Origin: Macrotis lagotis
Lineage: Eukaryota; Chordata; Mammalia; Peramelemorphia; Peramelidae
Length of the DNA stretch: 64,000 nt
Direction: 5' to 3'
NCBI RefSeq assembly: GCF_037893015.1
Contig: NC_133658.1
Location: 881,113,043 to 881,177,042, forward strand
The notes beneath the pieces are model-generated. The model was not told where the DNA came from. It worked only from the letters and a program-made list of their open reading frames with translations, and did not search any database. How positions within the stretch are numbered: the stretch's first letter is position 1; each line of letters opens with the position of its first letter. Shown one piece after another: positions 22,154-55,889 of the stretch. The position numbers were made by a program, and so were the translations under genes.

Positions 22154-24414
22154 ACAGTGATTTTAAAATCAACCTTTGAGGCTTCCACTGATCCATCCTG
22201 ACAAAACATTAAAAATATCATCTCACCATGTTCCTATCTCAGCAAAGACCTGCTCATACCCTTCTATTTCTGTGCCACTGGGATCTGGGGGCAGGTAGGT
22301 ACATGGATATCATCCAAGTCCCTGCCCAACAGTATTATCTCCATGGAATTCCCTTCACCCTACCATGGCCATAGCTCTGACTCAGTAATGGGACCTAAGC
22401 TATGGAGGGGTCAGTCTGCACTCAAATCACTTTCCCATATTCCTACTTACTGGGTTGTGAATGGAGACTAGTACATACTTTGCAGAAGACACATAAACAA
22501 TCAAGCCCAGGACAGTGAAATGGCAGCAAGATGCTAAAGCAAGGAGGGAGAAGTTCCACTTAATGGTCAGCTGGAGTGAGGATGCCACTTCTCCAGAGAA
22601 GTGGGGGAGGGGTATCCCTCCTCCCTGGGGAAGCCATTTCCTTTGGACTATCCCATCTCCCCATGAACAGTCAGTCACCAGCAAAGTAGCAACCCCATTT
22701 CTCCAGGATCTCAAGATTCTGCAGGATGGATGCTGCTTTTTTCCAGGCTCTGCCTGGGACCAGAAAAGATGCCAATATTCTGAAGGCAGGGCCTTGTCCA
22801 CTTCCCATGAGAAGTCATCCCAAAACTTGAGACAGGAAACAGGAAAGTCTCATGTGTCCAAGACATGTCTCAGATGGAATCTTATGGGGAAGGATGGTGG
22901 GGGATAGACAGTGGAAGTTGGACGGGGAGGTTTGGGTTTTTCCAATTCTCTGTCAAATGACTTCAAGTAGTTACTGGCACTGAATGCTGAGCCAGCAACA
23001 ACTACAATAACGTGGAACAGGTTCTTTTGGATAGACAGGCAGGCAAGCAGGCTGTTTGAAACCGGTGATTTTGCTTTTCAGGGGGAAGATGCAAAGGATG
23101 GCAAAGTTAAACTGAGTGGGGGAGCCTTGGGCAAGCCACTTAACCCCATTTAACCTGCAAAAACCTAACCCCCCCCCAAAAAAAAAACTGAGTGGGGGAG
23201 AGAGCTAGCACAAATGAAGACTAGCTTGGCCACAATCATTCAAGTTGGTCTTCCACTGGGCTCAAGGATGTCCTGCAAGAAGGCACCATAAACTATGCCT
23301 ATGCCTGTGTCTCCTCTTGATTCCTAAGTCATTTCTGCTTTATCTTCTTTCAGTAGCTTCCTTCCTTTTTAAACCTACTTATCTTTCATAAAGTGAGATC
23401 TCACACAGATAAACTGCATAGAAACCAAGGACTTGATCCAGTAATGAACTGGGAAAGAGAATGGCAGAAATTTGCAGTCATTTTGAAAGTGAATACTACA
23501 CACAGGCCCTTCATTTCTCATTTACTAATGTACTGCTGCCTGTTCTAAGAGATCTCCATCACCTAAATTTTCACCTGCAGCAATTCAATTCCCAAAGAGC
23601 TCAGTTGGCTAAGCCTCCCTGGCCCAGATAGTTCATGTGTCAAACACTCCTAACAAAGTGTTGTCTGCAAGAATGATGGAAGCATGGCAAAAAGGAAAGA
23701 GGGTTAAAACTGATCAAGCCAATTTAACTCAGGTAAGACTTAGTCCTGGGCTAGACCTGGCTCTGATGCTCAACTTATTTGGAGTTATTTCAAATGAGCA
23801 TTTGTATTTGAGGGGCAAACACAAACACCCCAAGAGTGGCTGTTCTCTACTGTTGTATTTCAGCTGAGGAAGAGCGGAGGACTATGGGTCTATACAGGCT
23901 AATGTGACCACTGGGAGGTCCCTTGGGAGGGAGGGGAGTGAGGAAAGAAGGGGGGGGGGGTGTCTCTGCTTGAGCACTAAGTTTCTCCAATACTTTAATA
24001 TGGACTTTGGCCAACTCTGAGATCAAAAGAATCATTGTAACAAGTCATTTACCAAATAAACAAAAGACTGAATCAATTAGAACTTGATAAAAGTTTAGAA
24101 GTAACAAAATTTAAAGAAACCTCAGTACCATCTGCAGTTATCTTTACAAGAAAAATTTTTCCTTAAGCATATGGAGACAGACATTCTTTCTGAAAACCAC
24201 CTAATCTCAACAGCAGGCAAAGGAAGGGTAATAAATAACTAGCGTTTTAAGGTTCAACGCCATATCAGAAACTGGGGTGCTATCATTTACATGGCCACTA
24301 GCCACGGGAATTGGCTTCCATGTCTTGGCCTGAGGCCCCTCCGGTTGTTCCACTTCCTCCGTCTGGGCCCCAACATCCACTCTTCACGCTTCCTGGAGCT
24401 CCCAGCTTTCCACA
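22154..24414 (-). other. MFN2: Inferred MFN2 3'UTR
   Basis: Noncoding sequence from the MFN2 stop to the candidate poly(A) signal. It contains a short SINE insertion at 23125-23186 and a G-run at 23950-23960. Antisense ORFs here look like shadows. Confidence 0.5.
23125..23186 (+). repeat. 5'-truncated CORE-SINE with perfect target-site duplication
   Basis: Only the last 60 bases of the SINE ('gccttgggcaagccacttaa' ... A tail). A 14-bp direct repeat, ACTGAGTGGGGGAG, flanks it at 23111-23124 and 23187-23200. Confidence 0.9.
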
Positions 24415-46645
<22,231 letters not shown>

Positions 46646-46789
46646 TGCGCTGTGGAGAAAAGTACAGTCTATGAGGTCAAGTCTGCTCCTGAAAGGGACC
46701 ACCCGGCCCAGCCCCCACGCGTGACAGGACAGGACCCTGGGACCCAGGTGGGAAGTGAATTGCATGAGGTCTCCCAAGTGGCAAGTAGA

Positions 46790-47570
46790 AAAAGGATTTG
46801 AACTCGGGTCTGAGACTCCCAAGCTCAATCCTCTTTCCATTTCCCCACATGGTGCTCTATATAAAATAGCTTTAGATGGGGTTTGTTTTTTTTAGTTCCC
46901 TGGATTGGAGGAAGGAAGCCTAAATAACTTTCCAGGGGTTATACTCCTCTTGGGTCTTTTTTACATAAAGCTGAGAGTAAAAGTAGCCTCCATGACACAG
47001 AACACTGTGAAAAGACCATGGGAAAGATAAGATGAGAGAATCACAGCAGAGACGTGAGGCAAGGACTGAGGAGATGATCAGACCTCCCCCTGGAGACCTG
47101 AAATGCATGCAGAGGGTCAGAAACTGGAGTCAAGACCCTCAGCCTCCTGACTCAGCTCTCAGAACATCAGGGACATTCTGAGCAAATCAAAAACACCCTA
47201 AGCTTCCAAGAGAGACGCTATCCAATGAGAAGAGAATAGCTGCCTTCTCTAGTCCGTGTGGAGATTTGATATTTATGAAAGCAGAAGGGAAAGCCTTTGA
47301 GAAAGTCATGTGCCCTCTGGACAGAGGCTATTCTCCTGCCAGCAGTCAGATGAAGGAGTCTGAGCTTTGCTGAGCACCCAACCTGGCCAGGGACAACTAA
47401 CACAACTTGAAGGTCGTTCTGCTCAATGTTTGTGCTTGTGTCAGTAGGATGGCTCCAGAAATGAAACAAGAGGAAGGACCCACCTAATTCAAATATGAAG
47501 GGAAGTCACTGGACCTAAATATAAAGTCCTGTGCTTGTGTTCCAAAGAAATCATTGTACAAGTGCTGAAC
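46790..47570 (-). other. MFN2 intron 2, no recognised element
   Basis: A MIR core at 46765-46830 ('ttgaactcgggtctgagac'); the rest unassigned. Confidence 0.4.
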
Positions 47571-47700
47571 AGGGAGCTATGTCTCCCCTGTCAGAACAGA
47601 AGTTCCTTTTGAAAAGAGATTGTTTCATTCATTGTATCTGCATTCCAAATACCGAGTAGTATCTGGCACATAGTAGATGTTTGCAGTGTTTGCAGAAGGA
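47570..47700 (+). repeat. L2 LINE 3' end relic
   Basis: 'agaagttccttttgaaaag' to 'ctggcacatagtagatgtttg'. Confidence 0.5.
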
Positions 47701-47829
47701 TTTGGAAGAACTTTCATGCCTAAAAGCTCAATGGGAATCCACAATGTGATGTGGCAACTAAAAAATTCAATTTGATTCCAGAATGCCTTAAAAGAAATCA
47801 GGACCTAGAATGAGAGAGATGTCTATCTC

Positions 47830-48230
47830 ACTGGACCCTAAAGCCTGTCAGAACTCTCTGAAGGTCATGGGATAGTGACCACTTGGGAATCAACCACAAT
47901 TATGAGAAGACTCAAAAGCATGTCAGGTAAGAGTAACTGAAAGAACCAAGAACATTTAGCCTAAAAAGAAGACTCATAGGAGACAAAATGACTGTCTTTA
48001 AACATCTGAAGGGTTCATCATGAGAAAACAGCTTGTTTTCTTGGCCTCAGAAAACAAAACCAAGGCCAATGGGGTAAAAGTAATAGGGAGGTGGACTTCA
48101 GCTGGACACAAAGGTTGCATCCTCACAACAGGAGCTCTCCAAAAGGAGACAGATTCCTCTCCTTGGAGTGGTTCATGCAGAGGCTGGAGGACCTCTAGAT
48201 GGGCATGTTGATATAGGTACAGCCTGGGCT
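47830..48230 (+). repeat. CR1/L3-like LINE 3' fragment
   Basis: 'aagaacatttagcctaaaaag', 'gactgtctttaaacatctg', 'ggtggacttcagctggac', 'ggagctctccaaaaggag': the 3' region of an ancient CR1/L3-type LINE. Related relic at 55890-56110. Confidence 0.6.
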
Positions 48231-48439
48231 GGGGGACTTGGGAGGCCCGACCTAGCTCCCAGATTTGATGGCACTAGAGTCTAGGAATGGCTTGTCATCC
48301 TGGTTAAATGTGCTAATGAGCACTCCCTCCCAGCACAATCCAACTCCAATCTACACCTCCCTGTCACTTCTACCTGCTGGTGGAAACAAGTCATCTTCTA
48401 TTTCCTCATGATGGGCCCTTTAAATATTGAAATATTTGT

Positions 48440-48770
48440 TGCCTGAATTCACAGTTTCAACTCCAAACTTTTGCACAGGCAGCTGCCAATGTCTGGAACA
48501 ACTCACACTCTCCCCTTTTCATCTTAAGAAATTCTAGTGCCTACAAGGTTCATTCAGGGTGCCCTTCTACACAAATCTTTTCCTAATCTCTACAGTTTTT
48601 AGCACTTTTTCCATCTTCTAATTGCCTTAAACCTACTTAAACCTGCCTTGTCTTACCCCTGGCATAACTAAGCTGCTGAAAGTGGGCATTCTCCAATTTG
48701 CCTGTTTTCCTGTCATTTTAAACAATGTACACGGTAGAAGGCGATAAATGTTTGTTGAACTGAATTCTTT
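48440..48770 (+). repeat. L2 LINE 3' fragment
   Basis: L2 3' layout ending 'aaggcgataaatgtttgttg'. Confidence 0.65.
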
Positions 48771-48779
48771 AGAAAGGCA

Positions 48780-49683
48780 CAGGATAATGTCCAGAAGTAA
48801 TATCCTGCCTATTCAAATGATGTCTAAAGGAAAAAGAAAGCTCAGATATCATGACAAGGACCCCCAAGGTGCACTGTAGTCATCTTCAGACAGCATACTC
48901 TTTTACCCCTCTTGTCAAGGTCCCCCTGCCCCTGCCAATCCGATGTCTGCCAGATGCTCCACTTCCCCATTTGTGCTCTCACCTTTACAGGGGACAGGGA
49001 AACCAGGGTGAAGTCATGCCCGAGTTGGGGGGGAGGGGCAGGGAAGAGGAAGCATGACTGCAGTTAACAACAGCATCAGAGCTGCTCACTAGCATCTGTA
49101 AGAATCTCAGAAGGGTTAAGAACATTGAGGAAGAGTAGGTGACAAAAGACTGCCAAAATCAATCTGATGGACCAGATGGAAAGACTGAAGCCACTGTGTG
49201 AAGAGATGAGGAAAAGCCTGACTGGATGTGAGGAGGAAGACTGTAGACTGTACTAGTGGCAGGGACGCACCACCACTTCTTCCCCAGAGGTCTCCAATGC
49301 TGTGGGGCTATTTTTCTTTTTTCTTGGAAATCACCCAGGGGAGACTGAATAAGGAGAAATCCAGTTTCAGAGCAAAAAAGGAAAATTGGAAACAATATGA
49401 GACAATACTATGTCACTTGAGGGGTCAGTCAGATTCCAGAATGGAAGTCCTTAGCCCCTGGCAGCTGGGGCATTCACAGCTTTGCCAGGGCTGGGCAGAC
49501 CCTGCTAGAGGGAAAATCAGGCAAGCAGGGCAAAAAAAAAAAAAAACAAAAAAAACCCCACAAAAACAACAAAAAAAAAACCCAGACCTCTACAGAGATG
49601 CACAAGGGTTTATCTACCATCTCAATTCCAGAGTATACAAACCTATGTTCCTCCCAATCTTTCTTTTTTAGGATTTTTTTTTT
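48780..49683 (-). other. MFN2 intron 2, no recognised element
   Basis: An A-rich run at 49531-49580; otherwise unassigned. Confidence 0.4.
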
Positions 49684-49822
49684 TTTGCAAGGCAAATGGG
49701 GTTAAGTGGCTTGCCCAAGGCCACACAGCTAAGTAATTATTAAGGGTCTAAGACCGGATTTGAACCCAGGTACTCCTGACTCCAGGGCTGGTGCTTTATC
49801 CACTATGCCACCTAGCCGCCCC
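49684..49822 (-). repeat. Marsupial CORE-SINE, full length
   Basis: 'tgcaaggcaaatggggttaa' to 'ccacctagccgcccc'. Little diverged. Confidence 0.88.
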
Positions 49823-49829
49823 AGTTCTT

Positions 49830-51285
49830 CCCTATCTTAATGGATTCCATACTTGGCCTTGAGGCACAGCCCTGAAGTCAGAGAGCCCTGGAACAAGACA
49901 TCTTGCCCTACAGGGATTAAATACTCATGTGCCCCAAAGAGAGGACAAACTACCTCTGGAAAACTAGATGCCATTTATATGAGATACTTTTTAGTTTAAG
50001 TGATTACTTGTGAGACTAAAGGGCTTGAAACCAGAAGCATTAGTATATGGTAAGTGAAAAGGAAAAAGCAGATGTGTTGTTACCCCAGGAAAGGGAGTGG
50101 AAGCAGCTCAGTGACAATGTACAATTTTTCCATGTAAGGGAAATGAGAAAGAACTGAAAATTCCTCAAATTTTCCCTCCTCAGCAGTGAAGGTCTCCTGG
50201 TTTCTGCCCTTAGTCTTGGAAACATCTGGGATAGGAAGGGTCCTCCTACTCCCTTGGCTAGCCTAGTCAAATCCAATCATATCCCTCATCTGCCATAAAT
50301 TTATTCTCCTAAATCAAGAGGAATGCTGACTCCCTCAACCCCCTGGGGTCCCAAGAAATCTAACTGGCTCCCCTTTGCTCACCTGCTTGCCCTCTTGGAT
50401 TTATAGTAGGTCCAAAAGGGCTGATTAATCACTATACTAAGTGCTGAAGATATAAATAAGTCTCTGCCCTGAAGGGGCTTAAGAATCTAACCTGGGGCCA
50501 CAACACACAAAAGAAAAGAGCAGGCAGAGCAACAGATCAGTCAAGTTTACCATCCTTGGGAAAGAGGATCTATTTTCTTAAGTAACCATGAACTCTCAGC
50601 CTAACCAGAACATATCACTTAACATTTGAGACTCAGAACGGCAGGCAGGAGCTGAAAAGGCCCTTTTGCATTTCTACAATTTATTCCATAAAAGGAAGCC
50701 AAATAATCAAAAGTACTCAAAGCCCCAGCTTCCTCCCAGACCTCTCCTTCAACTCTTCTTGGAGGTCTGGAGCCCTTCCCATTTCCAGGAAGGCTCTGGC
50801 ACAGAACAGATAATAGCCAAATAACTTCAGGAGGAGAGAAAAGCCTGGGTGTGGTAGATAATATGCTGGGTTTGGAGTCAAAAAGACCTGAATTCAAAAT
50901 CTGCCACTAGAACTTAACTGTGTGGCCCTGGGCAAATCATTTAAGTTCATGTACATTGGACCATCCTCTAGGGCAGGGATAGGGAACCTTTTCTTCCAAG
51001 GACCATTTGGATATTTATAACATCTTTAGCTTGCTGTAAGTGGTAAAACATTTAATTTGCCCCTAAAAGGCTCCTAAATGTATTGAATTTTGAGTCTTGC
51101 CCATGGTTGCTTTGGCAGAACAGCGTGGACTCTGGTACCCTGCTCCTGCTTGAGGGGTATATTTATGTACTAAATCATAGATGGGGCAGATCTGTTCATA
51201 ATGCTTAGGAATCACTATTCCCATATATTGCTATAGCTAGAGACCAAGAGCGGTCACACTGCTTACACGATAAAGTCCTCTCTCT
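49830..51285 (-). other. MFN2 intron 2, proximal part
   Basis: LINE-tail relic at 50440-50510 ('actaagtgctgaagatataa'), MIR at 50865-50945, and an unassigned stretch at 50960-51200. Confidence 0.45.
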
Positions 51286-51292
51286 TTTCCAG

Positions 51293-51427
51293 GTTTTTGC
51301 AAGGGTTAGGTGACCTGCCCAAGGTCACACAGCTAGGCCATTATTAAGTGTCTGAGGCCAGATTTGAACTCAGGTCCTCCTGACTCCAGGGCCGGTGCTC
51401 TATCCACTGCACCACCTAGCCGCCCCT
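51293..51427 (-). repeat. CORE-SINE near MFN2 promoter
   Basis: Antisense copy, slightly shortened at its 3' end, about 0.5 kb below inferred exon 2. Confidence 0.85.
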
Positions 51428-51965
51428 AGTTTTCTTAAAGTCTTGATTCAAGACCATTTCAACTCCCCTTAAGAGGGCTTTATTAGAACGAATTGCTATG
51501 CGAACGATCTGCTCCCAGGAATCACCGTCAGCTCATCCCTGAATTTCAGATATTGGTTAAACAGCTGGGGAGGGAGGAGGGAAATGAAGCGAAGTCCCTC
51601 GTGTGCTTTGAATTCACACCATTTTCTTACCCAGTTTTATGCAGAACAACTTCTAGCAGGAAAAGGGGAAAAAAGGATCCACAGGGCCGTCCACCAATGT
51701 AACTGATACTGAGAAGGAGAAGCTGAGAAATTAAAACGGAAAACAAATGAAAAGAACGGAGGCGAAGGAGAGTTCTTCCAGGGAATGAACACAAGGAGAA
51801 GATGAAGAGAGGCTGGGAAAGCGCCGTTTCCCGAAGAGTCTTTATTTTGGCTCTGGACGCGTGCCTGCCTCACCTGGCCACAGGCCGTGGGCACCGGCCC
51901 GGCCTCGGGGGCACGGCCTGGGTCGGACCCCCGGGGCTCGGGGGTGCGCTCGCCCCGAGACTCAC

Positions 51966-52087
51966 CTCTTCGGGAGATGGTTGGGCTCACAAGGCTGGCA
52001 TCACGGACTCCGCTGGCCAGGGCAAGAAGGGGGAGGCGCGGGCATCCCCGGCACGGGGCAGCTGCGGGCTCCGCCCGGGCGCGGCCG
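51966..52087 (-). other. MFN2: MFN2 noncoding exon 2 (inferred)
   Basis: Bounded by a good acceptor (TTCCTCCCCACAG) and donor GTGAGT; 122 bases. Human MFN2 also has two noncoding exons before the ATG exon. It carries two short upstream ORFs (52045-52001 and 52001-51987). Confidence 0.55.
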
Positions 52088-52239
52088 CTGTGGGGAGGAA
52101 GGGGGGCGTCAGCAACAGCCCCGCCCCCGCGAGGGCACTGCCAACAGGCCGGGTGGGGGGCAAGGGCAGGGCCCGGGGGAGCGCCACCGCGGGCGGCGGC
52201 GCACCTGGGCAGGGGCTGGCACGCGCCAAGGAAAGGGGG

Positions 52240-52345
52240 CTGGCACGGGGAGGGGGAGGGGCCTTCCGGGGGTCTGGCCCGGGGAGGGGGAGGGGCCTTC
52301 CGGGGGTCTGGCCCGGGGGAGGGGCCTTCCGGGGGGGGGTCTGGC
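52240..52345. repeat. GC-rich minisatellite in MFN2 intron 1
   Basis: About three units of 'aggggccttccgggggtctggcccgggg' type, unit near 28-36 bp with variable G runs. Lies between the inferred noncoding exons. Confidence 0.85.
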
Positions 52346-52542
52346 CCGGGGAGGGCGCCTGCACTCGCGGGGCTGGGTTTGCCGCCGCGCGCGGGCCTCG
52401 GTGGGGGAGGGGCGCGGCCGGGCCGGGGGAGGCGGGCGGGGGCGCGGGGGGCTCGGCCCGGCCCTGCCCCCACTCGCCCGCGCCGCCCGGCCCCCCCCCC
52501 GGGTCCTGCCCCGCGGTGCCGCCGCCGCCCGCGCTCACTCAC

Positions 52543-52600
52543 CTTCACCTTCTGGGAGCCGCCGCCGCCATGCCGCGCCGTGACGTCATCAGGCTGCGTC
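52543..52600 (-). other. MFN2: MFN2 noncoding exon 1 (3' edge inferred)
   Basis: The donor AAG|GTGAGTGAG places the exon 3' edge at 52543. An ATG at 52571 heads a GCG-repeat frame that could be an upstream ORF if transcription begins above it. The 5' edge is a guess. Confidence 0.5.
52581..52588. promoter_or_regulatory. MFN2: Consensus CRE, proximal
   Basis: TGACGTCA ten bases above the exon 1 upstream ATG. Confidence 0.6.
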
Positions 52601-52775
52601 AGGCCGTGGAGGGGAGGGGCGCGGCGCTCGCTCCCCGCCCCCACGCCCCCGCGCCCCCACTGCCCTCCCGGGAGGAGGAAGCTCCCCAAGACCTCCGAGA
52701 GCGCCCGGAGTGACCCTAGCGCCCGCCGGGCGCCGCCCCTGGGCCGGCCCCGCGGCTCCGCCGGGCCCTGCCGGG

Positions 52776-52783
52776 TGACGTCA
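52776..52783. promoter_or_regulatory. MFN2: Consensus CRE, distal
   Basis: TGACGTCA, 7 bases from the ZNF143-type site. Confidence 0.6.
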
Positions 52784-52790
52784 CGGCTGT

Positions 52791-52809
52791 GCATGCTGGG
52801 AGTCGTAGT
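52791..52809 (-). promoter_or_regulatory. MFN2: ZNF143/Staf-type site
   Basis: Minus strand ACTACGACTCCCAGCATGC, close to the known long ZNF143 motif ACTACAATTCCCAGCATGC. Confidence 0.65.
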
Positions 52810-53134
52810 TCCGGGCGGGGCAGGGAGGGGCGGGGCCCCAGGGCGCGCGGGGACGACGGTCAAGGGCGAGGCAGCCCGGGGAGGCGAGCGGCCCCCCCGC
52901 CGCCCCGGAGCGGGGAGTTGGGCGCAAAGCTCCGCGCCTGTACTCGGCGCGCGACAGTCGGTGCGGATCCGCGCGGTCGGAGGACCCAAGTTCAAATGCA
53001 GGCTCTGCCCCTGACCGCCCCGACCGGCCCACCCCCGGCCCAGGCGCAGCCCTGTGAAATGGGGACAAGCGTTCAAAAATGATTCTATCTGCAGCAAGTA
53101 CATAATGGTTACCATATAATGTCATACAGGCCGT

Positions 53135-53700
53135 ATTATATAGTCTATATCATACATACACTATAGTATAGATATGCAAAATGGCATAGTATATATGCTA
53201 TATTATATTATATATAGCACATTATATAGTCTATATCATACATACACTATAGTATAGATATGCAAAATGGCATAGTATATATGCTATATTATATTATATA
53301 TAGCACATTATATAGTCTATATCATACATACACTATATAGCATATATATGCTATATGGCACAGTATGTAGTATATGTCACCTACTATACATAGCATATTA
53401 TATAGCATAGATTGTACATACATACACACACTATATAGCATGTATATGCTATATGGCACATTATGTAGTATATATACACTATATTATAGCATATTATATG
53501 GCATAGATTATACATATACTACATAGCATATATGTGCTATATGGCATATTATATAGTATGTATTCTATATGATATGCTATATTATAGCATATATATTATA
53601 GATTGTACATGACATATACTATAAGCTATGGTATAGATATAAACTTCTCTCTCTATGTATATATGTATATATATATATAGTATACATTATAGTATTGTAT
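53135..53700. repeat. AT-rich tandem array, 86-bp unit
   Basis: 53135-53220 and 53221-53306 are identical by eye; a third copy starts at 53307 and decays into TATAGCATAT-type repeats to about 53700. Confidence 0.9.
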
Positions 53701-53737
53701 ATAATTTTGTACCATCTGATAGTCTATATTATATTGT

Positions 53738-53945
53738 TTAGTCCTTTCAGTCATGTCCTGACTCTCTGTGACCCCATTTGGGGTTTTCTTGACAGACTGA
53801 TTCATCATTTGCTGAGGCAAATATGTGAAGTGACTTGTACAGGGTCACATAATGAGTGAGTGTCCATTCAGACTTGAATTCAGGACAGTAAGTCTTCCAG
53901 ACCTTGAGCCTGGCACTCTATTCACTATACCATTTAGCTACCCCA
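53738..53945 (-). repeat. Longer SINE, third type
   Basis: 'tgtgaccccatttggggttttcttg' body (written here in part) then CORE and 'ccatttagctacccc' end. Same type as 59818-60064. Confidence 0.7.
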
Positions 53946-53960
53946 TATGGTATATATTTA

Positions 53961-54112
53961 AGGATGGCTAGGTGGCACAATAGATAGAGCACCAGCCCTG
54001 GAATCAGGAGTACCTGAGTTCAAATCCGGCCTCAGACACTTAATAATTACCTAGCTGTGTGGCCTTGGGCAAGCCACTTAACCCCATTGCCTTGCCACAA
54101 AAAACCCCAAAA
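53961..54112 (+). repeat. Marsupial CORE-SINE, full length
   Basis: 'ggatggctaggtggcacaat' to 'ccattgccttgccacaaaaa'. Confidence 0.88.
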
Positions 54113-54269
54113 TATATTATATATTCAATTAATGATTGGGTATCATGATCAAACGAGATATGGGCACAAAGCTCTCTGCAGACCTAGAAATGATGCCTAT
54201 TTTTTATCATCTGGGCAAACTATAGGCTTGACATGATGAAAGCATCCTGGGTATTGTGGCAGATGACCG

Positions 54270-55100
54270 GGATATGAAACCTGGTTCTGTTATTTACTAC
54301 CTGTGTGACCCGGGAAGAGATGGTCTGTCTTCCTGAGCCTCTGCTTCCTCATCTGTAAAGAGTCTCCCTTCAAGGTCTAAGCCCTGTGATTTCATAGCCA
54401 CAAAGAAGAGAAGAACATCCAATGGTGATGCTTTTTGCAAGAGGTGGTGGTTTACAATTGTTGAATAAGACATACATTTTGAGACACTATTGTTGATTTT
54501 TTTTCCCCTTGACTTCCTTGTTATGAGGGAGGTTTCTAGGGAGGAGGGTGAGTCATTGGAATGTATATACAATTTAAAAATATTATCAACAAAATTTTTT
54601 AAAATGAAGATGATGAATCAACTACTGCTGATAGAAATATCTCACTCCCTTGGTTTCATAATCCTATGCTTACCTTTCTGACCTCTGATCTGGTCTCCCT
54701 TCCCCTGCAGTTATCTGGCTAGATATTGATAGCTCCCACTTCATGACCTGCCACCCTGGTTTAGAAATCAGGACCTTGTGAGTTTGCTCAGGATGAATCA
54801 GCTCCCTTGAGCTTGATCCACTTTCTGTGTAGAATAAAACAATAAGCTCTACAGAGAGCTAAAAATGATGACCCAATGGTCTCAGATGGCCCTACCAGGG
54901 TGTTGCCAGTATGAGACCCAGCCTAAATAGCCAGCTGACCAATCACCTAGTTTCATTTCAAAAGACCATCTAATTCAGGCCTTAGCCTTCTAGCAGATCC
55001 TAGATTATTATCCTCATTTTACAGATGAAATTCTTAAATATCAAAGAGGTTAGTTAAGTCATTCCCCAAAGATAGTTGTTTTGTCCTTCATTCTTTTTTT
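54270..55100. other. PLOD1-MFN2 spacer
   Basis: MIR at 54270-54400 ('tgcttcctcatctgtaaag') and a MIR core near 55010-55050. No gene recognised. Confidence 0.45.
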
Positions 55101-55104
55101 TTTA

Positions 55105-55250
55105 TTTTTTATTTTTTTGCAAGGCAATGGGGTTAAGTGGCTTGCCCAAGGCCACACAGCTAGGTAATTATTAAGTGTCAGAGACCATATTTGAACCCAG
55201 GTACTCCTGACTCCAGGGCTGGTGCTTTATCCACACCACCTAGCCACCCC
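55105..55250 (-). repeat. Marsupial CORE-SINE
   Basis: Full-length antisense copy inserted in the longer SINE that follows ('ttgtccttcattctt' occurs on both sides). Confidence 0.85.
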
Positions 55251-55558
55251 TTGTCCTTCATTCTTGAAGAAGACCATGACTTCAGGGAGGTGATGCCACA
55301 AATGTGCCTTTGAATAAGATTTCAGTGAGGGGATGCGGTGCTAAGTCACCAGCCTCACTTTCTCCTCTGAGCTGAGTCCAGTGACCAGACCTGAATCAAA
55401 CTGCCTAGAGATGGCCCTGGAAGCAACACAGTCAGGGTTAAGTGACTTGCCCAAGGTCACCCAACTATTAAGTGTTGAATGTCTGAATCTAGATTTGAAC
55501 TGAGATCCTTCTGACTCCAGGGTTGGTGCTTTATCCACTGCACCACCTAGTTGCCCCT
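55246..55558 (-). repeat. Longer SINE of second subfamily
   Basis: 'gaagaccatgacttcaggga' through 'ccacctagttgcccc'; about 310 bp, the fullest copy of this type in the window. Confidence 0.75.
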
Positions 55559-55889
55559 TCCTGAAGGTTACCCAGCTAAATATTGATAGAGCTTTTAGAC
55601 ATACACAAAGACTTGCTGCTGCTTAAGTTTTCCAACAAAGGGAAAGAATTTCCTGCTCACCTGTCATTTTCTAGGGGAAAGTGAGACCTGATGGAAAGAG
55701 CTAGGGCTCAGGCTGTGAGATGCCTGGGATCAGGGAGGGCATCATTTCCAATCATCCTTCTGTTTCCCTCCCCTAAAAAGATTGTGAGGGATTGGTGGGA
55801 GAGGGAAGAATAGTGACACTTTATATTTCTCTATATAAATAAATGATGACCCTGGGAGGGTCATCGTGGGTAAACAGGATTAGCTTTGT

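Larger units (their letters stand above)
51850..53060 (-). promoter_or_regulatory. MFN2: CpG-island promoter of MFN2
   Basis: Dense CpG stretch covering the inferred noncoding exons. Sites: two consensus CREs (52581-52588 and 52776-52783), a ZNF143-type site (52791-52809) and several GC boxes. There is no TATA box. The upstream edge passes into a MIR relic at about 52980-53080. TSS not fixed. Confidence 0.85.

Noticed and set aside
23994-23999. ATTAAA as the main MFN2 poly(A) signal
   Set aside because: Would give a 3'UTR of only about 420 bases, much shorter than in human MFN2; kept as an alternative only.
51637-53115. 492-codon minus-strand ORF across the MFN2 CpG island
   Set aside because: Driven by high GC; low-complexity Pro/Gly/Arg product with no family resemblance, and it reads through clear splice sites. 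Only a small part of it may act as an upstream ORF.
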